Shown here in pieces: positions 1-6,469 of a stretch of DNA of 7,454 nucleotides. Numbering within the stretch: the stretch's first letter is position 1; every line of letters begins with the position of its first letter. The notes beneath the pieces were generated by a model. The model was not told where the DNA came from. It ran no database searches and saw nothing but the letters and a program-made list of their open reading frames with translations. The stretch is from an uncultured Lachnospiraceae bacterium (lineage in GTDB: Bacteria > Bacillota_A > Clostridia > Lachnospirales > Lachnospiraceae), in the NCBI GenBank assembly GCA_910585655.1, contig CAJUFW010000166.1, positions 1-7,454 on the forward strand. The letters run 5' to 3'. The position numbers were made by a program, and so were the translations under genes.

Positions 1-21
1 TACACGACGCTCTTCCGATCT
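1..21 (+). other. Illumina adapter remnant (artefact)
   Basis: These 21 bases match the 3' end of the Illumina TruSeq universal/read-1 adapter, ending in GCTCTTCCGATCT. They are untrimmed sequencing adapter, not genome. Real sequence begins at about base 22. The last adapter base plus the next two bases spell TAA (21-23), a false in-frame stop upstream of the first gene, so upstream context for that gene should not be inferred from it. Confidence 0.97.
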
Positions 22-92
22 AAATAGGTTGCAAACGGAAATCCTATCTGGCAGAAGAAACGGAAGCGAACAGGAAGGAAAGGGAGAGCAAA

Positions 93-1697
93 ATGACAGA
101 ACAGGAAGTATCCTCTAGTCTGGCAGCGCTGCAATCGGTCTGCAACCTGTTGGACTGGGAACAACAGACTGCGACAGTAACAGGAAAAAGCTGCGGACAG
201 AGTGCAGTCTCCGAACCATTAAAGCTGCTTCGGCGCAGGCTGATCATCGGAGAGCTTGGAAAGACAGCAGGAAGTAAAAAACGGACGATTCCGGTAACAG
301 GAGACTTGGGTGAAAGAAAGGAAGCGGAACGTTACCAGCAAGTCAGTTCGCCGACAGCGGACAATCAGGGAATAAAACAACCGGAAAGCGGGCAGGAAAG
401 TTCTTTGATAGAAACTGCTGTCAGCAGAGAGTTAGCGAAAATGAGAGAACAGGAAAATCGCTTAACGAACGAAGAAGCCGTCAGACAGGCAGAACTTACC
501 AGGGAGGCAGGAGTGGCTTGGGAACGTTGCCGACAGGCAAGCAGCCCGAAGCAGTCCTCCTTTTACCAGAGCAATGCCTGTGAACAGGAATATCTGGAAA
601 TCCTCGACGCTCAAATCAAACTGCTGAAAGAAGCCGTAAAAAAAACAGACTATGAACAATATCTACTGGATTATGAGCCCTGTTACAAAAAAGAAACAAT
701 AGCTCAGTATTTGCAGGAATGTAAACGGGAGCTGCGTCCTTTGCTTGTGGAGCGATTAAAAAAACAGCGGCAGGAGCCTCCGATTTGGCAGCCAAAGGAA
801 CACTATACTCCAGAACGTCAACGGAAACTGGCGCAATTTTTAAGCGAATATTTGGGCTTTGATGCCTCTAAAGGGAAATTGGGTGAGAGCGTCCATCCTT
901 TTACTACCGCCTTTAACCGGGACTGTGTTTATTGGTCCGATCACTATGAAACGGAGAATCCGTTTGCCGGGATTTTTACAGCTCTGCATGAAACCGGGCA
1001 TGCTTTGTATGAGCAAAACCTGGGAAAAGAGCTGTCGGGGACTGTACTGGCAGGAGGGTGCAGCAGCGCTATGCACGAGGCGATCGCGCGGTTTTATGAA
1101 AACTGTATTGGAAGAATGAGCGAATTCTGGAAGCCGATCTATGGGAAGGTAACGTTGATATTAGGCGGTGAGTTTGAGCGGCTTCCGTTTTTGGAGTTTA
1201 TGAGAAGAATCCGCCAGGTAAAGCCGGGCTGTATCCGTACCGAAGCGGACGAGCTGACTTACCCGTACCATATTTTGCTACGCTACGAACTGGAGCAGGC
1301 ATTATTTTCGGGAGAGGTAAGCGTACAAAAGCTGCCGGAGGAATGGAACAAACGGATGTACGAGTATCTGGGAGTAGAACCCAAGCAGGCGCAGGAAGGC
1401 TATTTGCAGGATATTCATTGGTCCTGCGGGCAATTCGGATATTTTCCGGCATATCAGACCGGAAATGCAATTGCTGCTCAAATTTACCGGAGAGTACAGG
1501 AAGTATTGCCGTTGCCGGAATTGCTTTTAGAAGGGCGGTTAGGACAGCTAAAACGCTATCTTGCTACTTATATTTTTCGTTATGGGTTGGTAAAAAATAC
1601 AGAGGAGCTATTGATAGGCATGACCGGAGAGCCTTTGCGGTTTCGTTATTATCTGGAATACCTGAAAGAACGGTATGGAGCAGATGCGACAGTGTGA
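93..1697 (+). CDS. M32-family metallocarboxypeptidase (carboxypeptidase Taq type), divergent
   Basis: A cytosolic zinc carboxypeptidase expected to release C-terminal amino acids from peptides. It has 534 aa; the family is usually near 500. Visible signatures are HPF (268-270), the zinc-binding HETGH with H299, E300 and H303, a likely third zinc ligand E329 (30 residues after H299, the family spacing), IRTEAD (381-386) and GYLQDIHW (436-443). The N-terminal LLDWEQQT (19-26) matches the family's L-x-W-D/E-x-E-T region. Two family motifs are altered: the segment aligned with DXRXT reads CVYWS (278-282), and HES/GQ reads HEAI (328-331). Residues about 30-110 are unusually polar and low in complexity and do not align well. 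The ATG at 93 follows AAGGGAG (80-86) with 6 nt spacing. The frame stays open from base 24, so a start further upstream, lost at the contig edge, cannot be excluded. Enolase follows 32 bp downstream. The family is certain; normal activity is not. Confidence 0.92.
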   Translation: MTEQEVSSSLAALQSVCNLLDWEQQTATVTGKSCGQSAVSEPLKLLRRRLIIGELGKTAGSKKRTIPVTGDLGERKEAERYQQVSSPTADNQGIKQPESGQESSLIETAVSRELAKMREQENRLTNEEAVRQAELTREAGVAWERCRQASSPKQSSFYQSNACEQEYLEILDAQIKLLKEAVKKTDYEQYLLDYEPCYKKETIAQYLQECKRELRPLLVERLKKQRQEPPIWQPKEHYTPERQRKLAQFLSEYLGFDASKGKLGESVHPFTTAFNRDCVYWSDHYETENPFAGIFTALHETGHALYEQNLGKELSGTVLAGGCSSAMHEAIARFYENCIGRMSEFWKPIYGKVTLILGGEFERLPFLEFMRRIRQVKPGCIRTEADELTYPYHILLRYELEQALFSGEVSVQKLPEEWNKRMYEYLGVEPKQAQEGYLQDIHWSCGQFGYFPAYQTGNAIAAQIYRRVQEVLPLPELLLEGRLGQLKRYLATYIFRYGLVKNTEELLIGMTGEPLRFRYYLEYLKERYGADATV

Positions 1698-1712
1698 GGA
1701 AAGAGAGAAAAA

Positions 1713-1719
1713 AGAGAGG
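1713..1719 (+). promoter_or_regulatory. Ribosome binding site of enolase
   Basis: AGAGAGG lies 10 nt before the ATG at 1730 and supports that start. The frame is open much further upstream (to about 1343) inside the peptidase gene, but that extension is overlap in another frame and has no enolase similarity. Confidence 0.7.
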
Positions 1720-1729
1720 TAGAAAAACG

Positions 1730-3028
1730 ATGAGAGCAGTAAATGTTTTAAGCAGAAAAATCGACAAAATAGATGCAAGGGAGATTCTGGATTCCAGAGG
1801 AAATCCGACGTTGGAGGTCAGAGTAGCCTTAGAAGATGGCAGCCAGGGAACGGCAGCAGTCCCTTCCGGAGCTTCCACGGGAGCCTTTGAGGCGGTTGAG
1901 CTGCGGGATGGAGAAAAGGAACGCTATGCAGGCAAGGGAGTAAGCAAAGCCATTGGCTATGTCAATACAGAGTTAAACCAGCTTTTGCATGGAAGAAAAG
2001 CCTGCTGCCAGCAGGAAGTTGATCTGCGGATGAGGGAAGCAGACGGCACGGGCAACAAGGGGCATTTTGGCGCCAACGCAATTTTAGGCGTTTCCCTGGC
2101 AGCCGCCAAGGCGGCGGCAGCTTCTTATCACATGCCGCTTTATCGTTATCTAGGAGGAATTGGCGGGGTAACGCTGCCGGTACCGATGATGAATATTATT
2201 AACGGTGGCAGCCATATTTTAACAAATAGTCTGGATGTTCAGGAATTTATGATTTTGCCGGTAGGAGCGCCGACGCTGCGGGAGGGAGTTCGCTGGTGTG
2301 CGGAAGTCTATCATTCCCTGCATGGTCTGCTGCGGGAGAACGGACAGCCGGTAGCAGTCGGAGACGAGGGCGGATTTGCGCCAAACCTGAGCAATGAAGA
2401 AGAAGCGGTCGAGATGATTTTAGAGGCGATCAAGCGATGTGGGTATTCGGCAGGAGCGGGAAAAGATTTTATGATTTCCCTGGATGTGGCAGCGAGCGAA
2501 TGGAAGGATCCGCAGGGAAGGAAGGGCTTTTACTATCTGCCGAAAGCCGAAAAAACCTATACTGCAGAGGAACTTCGGACACACTGGAAGAGAATGACAG
2601 AACAATATCCGATTTTTTCCATAGAAGATCCGCTGGATGAAGAGGATTGGGAAAACTGGAAGCTGCTGACAGAGCAGATACAGGGAACGCGGTTAGTAGG
2701 CGACGATTTGTTTGTAACCAACGTCAACCGTTTGCAGAAAGGAATTGAGAAAAAGTGCGGAACTGCCATTTTGATTAAGCCGAATCAAATCGGGACACTC
2801 AGTGAAACGCTGCAGGCGGTCTCTATGGCACATCGGTATGGAATGACAGCGATTCTTTCGCACCGATCCGGTGAAACAGAGGATACGACGATAGCAGATC
2901 TGGCAGTGGCATGGAATACCGGCTATATCAAAACAGGCGCTCCAGCGAGAGGAGAACGTACGGCAAAATATAACCGTCTGATGCAGATTGAAGAGGAGTT
3001 AGGAAGCAGCGCCGTTTATTCCAAATAA
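1730..3028 (+). CDS. eno: Enolase (phosphopyruvate hydratase)
   Basis: Cytosolic glycolytic enzyme interconverting 2-phosphoglycerate and phosphoenolpyruvate, Mg2+ dependent. It has 432 aa, normal for the family. The N-terminal domain carries AREILDSRGNPT (16-27) and the catalytic loop SGAST (46-50). In the barrel, expected Mg2+ ligands are D252 (SLDVA), E299 (SIEDP) and D325 (VGDD). Catalytic residues are E172 (QEFM), E213 (GDEGG), K350 (LIKPN), H378 (SHRSGE) and K401 (YIKTGAPARGER), assigned by analogy to yeast enolase. All are present, so activity is expected. One oddity: between NGGSH (158-162) and QEFM (171) there are 8 residues (ILTNSLDV) where enolases I can recall have 7, which lengthens the second active-site loop. 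The start is the ATG at 1730, giving about 8 residues more N-terminal than many enolases. It lies 32 bp after the M32 peptidase with no visible promoter between, so cotranscription is likely. A large inverted repeat begins 8 bp after the stop. Confidence 0.97.
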   Translation: MRAVNVLSRKIDKIDAREILDSRGNPTLEVRVALEDGSQGTAAVPSGASTGAFEAVELRDGEKERYAGKGVSKAIGYVNTELNQLLHGRKACCQQEVDLRMREADGTGNKGHFGANAILGVSLAAAKAAAASYHMPLYRYLGGIGGVTLPVPMMNIINGGSHILTNSLDVQEFMILPVGAPTLREGVRWCAEVYHSLHGLLRENGQPVAVGDEGGFAPNLSNEEEAVEMILEAIKRCGYSAGAGKDFMISLDVAASEWKDPQGRKGFYYLPKAEKTYTAEELRTHWKRMTEQYPIFSIEDPLDEEDWENWKLLTEQIQGTRLVGDDLFVTNVNRLQKGIEKKCGTAILIKPNQIGTLSETLQAVSMAHRYGMTAILSHRSGETEDTTIADLAVAWNTGYIKTGAPARGERTAKYNRLMQIEEELGSSAVYSK

Positions 3029-3035
3029 AAGTCAA

Positions 3036-3124
3036 ACAGCAGGAAGATTTCTTTGTATGATAGGAAAGTTCTCCGAACTTCCCTATTCTGTTTCATATGA
3101 TAGGAACGAAAATCTTCCTGCTGT
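3036..3124. repeat. Nested inverted repeat between convergent genes; probable bidirectional terminator
   Basis: A perfect 15-bp inverted repeat (3036-3050 with 3110-3124) encloses a second hairpin: 3059-3071 pairs with 3075-3087 around a TCC loop, with one mismatch and one G-T. Two direct copies of TATGATAGGAA (3056-3066, 3096-3106) can each pair with the CCCTATT region (3081-3087), so alternative inner folds exist. It sits 7 bp after the enolase stop and 27 bp beyond the stop of the converging 149-aa gene. Position suggests termination in both directions. T-tracts are poor: on the minus side TTTGACTTTT follows; on the plus side AGAAAAG. A small palindromic repeat element is the alternative. 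Confidence 0.7.
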
Positions 3125-3151
3125 AGAAAAGACAAAGAATACCATATTACA

Positions 3152-3601
3152 TCATCGTTGTAAAAAGGAAAAATCATCGTCGTATTCAGAAACGTCGGCA
3201 AAAGGATTGGTCAGTTCCTGTTCCTTTTCGGAGGAAGCCGTGTCGATAAGATCTGGTTCCTCTTCGGTATGTAGGACTTCGACCGGAGAAATCCCGGACT
3301 GAAAGCCTTCTTGTGCGTCGATAATATCTTCCGGTTTTGGAACGATATGAGAGTGATAGCGCAGAGAAGCCCGTTTTCCCTGTTCCACCAAAAATTCCGC
3401 GATAGGATTGGTGTTGATCGTAACAGTATCCGGTAGACTGATAATCATATAATATTTCAATACATTCCCCGATACAAGGCGAATCGTATCCGGACTGCAT
3501 AGTTCAATGTTTTTCACATAAGGAAGATGCTGGTACATATCATAGCGACTGGCTCGCGGATCCAAAAAAGGCGGGAGCGTATGGGTAGCATCCGTATTCA
3601 T
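3152..3601 (-). CDS. Hypothetical 149-aa protein with acidic C-terminus
   Basis: I do not recognise a family. Residues about 28-90 alternate hydrophobic and polar residues in a pattern suggesting beta strands (for example IELCSPDTIRLVSG and YYMIISLPDTVTI) and then an EFLVEQGKR helix-like stretch. From about residue 92 to the end it is rich in Asp, Glu and Ser and probably disordered, ending in DDDFSFLQR. No signal peptide, membrane segment or cysteine cluster is visible (one Cys), so it is likely cytosolic. That it is a real gene is supported by a perfect AGGAGG 7 nt before the ATG and a strong sigma-A promoter just upstream. It converges on enolase and lies downstream of the ATPase gene but has its own promoter. 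The acidic, partly disordered layout would fit a binding or regulatory protein, but that is speculation. Confidence 0.82.
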   Translation of the reverse strand: MNTDATHTLPPFLDPRASRYDMYQHLPYVKNIELCSPDTIRLVSGNVLKYYMIISLPDTVTINTNPIAEFLVEQGKRASLRYHSHIVPKPEDIIDAQEGFQSGISPVEVLHTEEEPDLIDTASSEKEQELTNPFADVSEYDDDFSFLQR

Positions 3602-3608
3602 AAGTAAG

Positions 3609-3614
3609 CCTCCT
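3609..3614 (-). promoter_or_regulatory. Consensus ribosome binding site of the 149-aa gene
   Basis: On the minus strand this reads AGGAGG, a perfect Shine-Dalgarno, 7 nt before the ATG at 3601-3599. It fixes the start of this otherwise unrecognised gene. Confidence 0.9.
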
Positions 3615-3630
3615 GTGCTGTTTTTCTCTC

Positions 3631-3659
3631 ATTATAATACGGAATACCTGACTTTGCAA
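3631..3659 (-). promoter_or_regulatory. Sigma-A promoter of the 149-aa gene
   Basis: On the minus strand, TTGCAA (3659-3654) and a perfect TATAAT (3636-3631) are separated by exactly 17 bp. Predicted transcription starts near 3624, giving a short leader with the AGGAGG site. The -35 lies only about 4 bp beyond the ATPase stop codon, within a 10-bp direct repeat. The gene can therefore be transcribed independently of the ATPase. Confidence 0.85.
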
Positions 3660-3674
3660 TGATTACTTTGCAAT
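3651..3674. repeat. 10-bp direct repeat at the ATPase stop codon
   Basis: ACTTTGCAAT occurs at 3651-3660 and again at 3665-3674, 14 bp apart start to start. The second copy encodes the last residues and part of the stop of the ATPase; the first supplies the -35 element of the next gene's promoter. It may be a small local duplication or chance. Confidence 0.6.
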
Positions 3675-6251
3675 CCTTTTTTGCAGTTCTACCACAGGCA
3701 GCGGAAACATAGAAAGCAGCAGGACGGTAGCCCATTGCAGCCGGCTTAAAGGCATAACACGGAAAATAGCTGCTAAAGGAGGAACGGTAACGACGCTGAT
3801 CTGTAAAGCGGCGCAAAGCAAAAAGGACAGAAACAGGCGTGGGTTTGGTCGCAGTCGTCCGGAAAACAGAGAATGGCTGCTTCTCATATTAAAAGAGTGA
3901 AATAGTTGCGAGAGGCTAAGGACACAAAAGGACATAGTGCGAGCTAAAGTAAGGTTTTGCCCGCTGCCCGCGTTTCCGTAACGCATCCCCAATAAAAAAG
4001 CAATCAGCGACAAGCCTCCGATCAAAGCCCCTTCTAATAAAATACGAATCGTCAGAGAAGGCGTAAAAAAACTACCGGACGGCGGGACAGGCTTTCGTTT
4101 CATCACATCCAGATCCGGTAGCTCTGTTCCCAAGGAAATGGCTGGAAGCGAATCGGTAACAAGATTTACCCATAATAGCTGAACGGCTAACAGAGGAGCA
4201 GGTAAGCCAAACAAAATCGCTACCAAAATCGTAAGAATTTCCCCAATGTTACAAGAAAGCAGGAAATGGATGGATTTTCGGATGTTGTCATAAATCCCGC
4301 GTCCTTCTTCTACGGCGGCGATGATCGTAGCGAAATTGTCGTCTGCTAAAATAATATCCGAAGCATCCTTTGCCACATCCGTTCCGCCTTCTCCCATTGC
4401 ACATCCGATATCCGCTGTTTTGAGTGCCGGAGCGTCGTTGACGCCATCCCCGGTCATTGCCACCAGCTCTCCGCGGGAGCGGAATGCCTTGACAATCCGT
4501 ACTTTATGGGAAGGAGAGACTCTGGCGAATACCCGTACATGTCGGATAGCACGGGATAGTTCCTCTTCCGACATGGCATCTAGCTGACTGCCGGTAACGA
4601 CGGGCTGCCCTGCTTTCTGAATCCCGATTTGAGCAGCGATTGCACTGGCTGTTTCCGCATGGTCTCCGGTGATCATAACCGGAATGATTCCCGCCTGTTT
4701 GCATTTGGCGACCGCTTCCGGCACTTCCGGGCGAGGAGGATCGATCATACCGACCAGACCGCAAAAGGTCAAATCCTGCTCTAAAAAGGTTTCGCTTTGC
4801 TGGTATTGACGGATTGGAATATCACGCCAGGCTACCGCCAGGACACGGAGCGCGTGGGAAGCCATCTGTTTTCCCCAGGTTTCAAGCTGTCTGCGTTCGG
4901 CGTCCGAAGAAAAACGGCAGCGACTATAAAGTAAATCCGGAGCGCCTTTGGTGATGATTCGGTAGTGACCGGAATCGAGCCGGTGAACGGTTGTCATACG
5001 TTTTCTGGCAGAGTCAAAAGGGATTTCATAAACACGTGGGTAACGGGCTTCCAAAGCAGGCTTATCAAGCCCAAGCCGCTGTGCCGCTGCCACCAGGGCT
5101 TTTTCTGTCGGTTCCCCGTAATCCTCCGAGACATTGGTACAAAGTGCTGCTAAGGTAAATAAAAACGTAGAAGCAGGGCTGTCAGGTACTTCCGCTCCGG
5201 AAGGGGAGTAGACCTGTGCCACGCTCATACGGTTTTGAGTAAGCGTTCCTGTTTTATCCGAGCAGATAACCGTAGCGCTGCCCAGTGCTTCGACTGCCGG
5301 AAGCCGCCGTACAATCGCCTTTCGTTTTGCCATACGTTGGACACCTAAGGAAAGCATGATGGTAATGACCGCCGGAAGACCTTCCGGGATAGCTGCCACT
5401 GCCAGGCTGACACTGGTCATAAACATATCAAAAATCGGGCGTCCCTGCCAGGCGCCTGCCAGAAAAATCAAAACACAGATCACTAGGGCGGCAATTCCTA
5501 AGATTTTTCCGGTTTTAGCCATACGGTGTTGTAGGGGAGTTTCGCTGACTTCCTCCGTGAGAATCAAAGCGGCAATCTGCCCGACTTCGGTTTCCATCCC
5601 GGTAGCGGTGACGATAGCGACCCCATGCCCGTAGGTAACGATTCCGGTAGAAGGAACCATATTTTTCCGATCAGCGGCAGGTGTATCTTCTGAAAAGACA
5701 GCCTCTGCTTTTTTGGAAACGGGTACGGACTCTCCGGTGAGCGCGGATTCGTCTACCTTTAAATTCTGACAGGAAATCAGTCTGGCGTCAGCCGGGATAA
5801 AATGCCCGGTTTTTAAATGAATGATATCGCCAGGCACTAACTGACTGCTTGGCAGCTCGCTGATATGCCCGTCTCGCAGTACGAGCGCAAACGGAGCGGA
5901 AAGCTTTTTTAGGGCTGCTAAAGAGCGTTCTGCCTTCGCTTCTTGAATAACACCTAGTATGGCATTGACTAAAATAATAGAAAAAATGATACAAGGATCT
6001 ATGTAATCGGCTTTGCCCTCAAGCAAGGAGATCACAAAGGAAATAGCAGCGGCAAAAATCAAAACCAGAATCATAAAATCGGCAAACTGCGCCAGGAAGC
6101 GGGCGAGCAAAGACTTCCCGGGTGCCTCCTTTAACTGGTTTGCACCGTAACGGGCAAGACGCTGTTCGGCTTCCTCGCTGCTAAGACCGGTTTTGGCATT
6201 GCTGCCTAGCAGCCGGATGGTTTCTTCGGCGGATTGTGTATGGTAAAGCAT
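3663..6251 (-). CDS. P2-type cation-transporting ATPase, probably Ca2+ pump
   Basis: Integral membrane pump that uses ATP to move cations, most likely exporting Ca2+. It has 862 aa, in the usual range for bacterial P2A pumps. In order: N-terminal cation-ATPase domain (SAEETIRLLG, SSEEAEQRLARYG); actuator motif TGES (172-175); PEGLP in M4 (289-293, E290 a likely cation ligand); phosphorylated D332 in SDKTGT; nucleotide-binding KGAPD (435-439); TGD (528-530); hinge TGDGVNDAPA (600-609). In M5, N668 and E671 match SERCA N768 and E771; in M6, N696, T699 and D700 match N796, T799 and D800. In M8 the SERCA E908 position appears to be Q782, as in plasma-membrane Ca2+ pumps. Four membrane segments follow M6. 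The ATG at 6251 has GGGAGG 7 nt upstream and starts a normal family N-terminus; the frame opens 27 codons earlier but without family similarity. No clear promoter is seen. Transport class is confident; Ca2+ is inferred. Confidence 0.93.
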   Translation of the reverse strand: MLYHTQSAEETIRLLGSNAKTGLSSEEAEQRLARYGANQLKEAPGKSLLARFLAQFADFMILVLIFAAAISFVISLLEGKADYIDPCIIFSIILVNAILGVIQEAKAERSLAALKKLSAPFALVLRDGHISELPSSQLVPGDIIHLKTGHFIPADARLISCQNLKVDESALTGESVPVSKKAEAVFSEDTPAADRKNMVPSTGIVTYGHGVAIVTATGMETEVGQIAALILTEEVSETPLQHRMAKTGKILGIAALVICVLIFLAGAWQGRPIFDMFMTSVSLAVAAIPEGLPAVITIMLSLGVQRMAKRKAIVRRLPAVEALGSATVICSDKTGTLTQNRMSVAQVYSPSGAEVPDSPASTFLFTLAALCTNVSEDYGEPTEKALVAAAQRLGLDKPALEARYPRVYEIPFDSARKRMTTVHRLDSGHYRIITKGAPDLLYSRCRFSSDAERRQLETWGKQMASHALRVLAVAWRDIPIRQYQQSETFLEQDLTFCGLVGMIDPPRPEVPEAVAKCKQAGIIPVMITGDHAETASAIAAQIGIQKAGQPVVTGSQLDAMSEEELSRAIRHVRVFARVSPSHKVRIVKAFRSRGELVAMTGDGVNDAPALKTADIGCAMGEGGTDVAKDASDIILADDNFATIIAAVEEGRGIYDNIRKSIHFLLSCNIGEILTILVAILFGLPAPLLAVQLLWVNLVTDSLPAISLGTELPDLDVMKRKPVPPSGSFFTPSLTIRILLEGALIGGLSLIAFLLGMRYGNAGSGQNLTLARTMSFCVLSLSQLFHSFNMRSSHSLFSGRLRPNPRLFLSFLLCAALQISVVTVPPLAAIFRVMPLSRLQWATVLLLSMFPLPVVELQKRIAK

Positions 6252-6258
6252 GGAATTT

Positions 6259-6264
6259 CCTCCC
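6259..6264 (-). promoter_or_regulatory. Ribosome binding site deciding the ATPase start
   Basis: Minus-strand GGGAGG, 7 nt before the ATG at 6251. It picks this start over an in-frame ATG 27 codons upstream (6332), whose extra residues do not look like the family. Confidence 0.8.
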
Positions 6265-6372
6265 TTCCTCGTCCTTAAAATATATTTCGGAAGGCAGGAA
6301 TTTAGACGTATTCCTTCCCAATGTCCGGTCAAGGTTTTGGAAGGAGAAGAATAACTGAAAACAATAGCGAAG

Positions 6373-6405
6373 AAAGCAGAGATTTGAGAGAGTCTCTGCT
6401 TTTTT
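6373..6405. terminator. Rho-independent terminator-like hairpin between GNAT gene and ATPase
   Basis: AAAGCAGAGA (6373-6382) and TCTCTGCTTT (6393-6402) form a 10-bp stem with a 10-nt loop. On the plus strand the stem runs straight into six T (6400-6405), the classic form. On the minus strand, where it would end the small-protein/GNAT transcript about 65 bp past its stop, the downstream tract is only CTTTCTT. It may work in both directions, protecting the ATPase from read-through and blocking antisense transcription. Confidence 0.7.
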
Positions 6406-6469
6406 AGGAGTAAAATTAAATTGATAGTTCATCTTTCGTAGCATCTTTGTCATTTTTGCAAAATAGTTG

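Noticed and set aside
1343..1729. N-terminal extension of enolase
   Set aside because: The frame is open but lies inside the peptidase gene in another frame. The family N-terminus and a ribosome binding site fit the ATG at 1730.
6252..6332. 27-residue longer ATPase N-terminus
   Set aside because: No family similarity; GGGAGG is correctly placed for the ATG at 6251.
6265..6350. ATPase promoter at minus-strand TTGACC
   Set aside because: No acceptable -10 at 16-18 bp; the AT-rich TATATTTT further down has no -35. The promoter is left unassigned.
6252..6372. Metal-sensing riboswitch (yybP-ykoY or NiCo type) ahead of the ATPase
   Set aside because: Only a short imperfect hairpin (GGAAGG/CCTTCC arms near 6290-6320) is visible; none of the conserved riboswitch core sequences are present.
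6181..6453. 90-aa minus-strand open frame upstream of the ATPase
   Set aside because: It overlaps the ATPase start in another frame, runs through the terminator-like hairpin and has no ribosome binding site or recognisable features.
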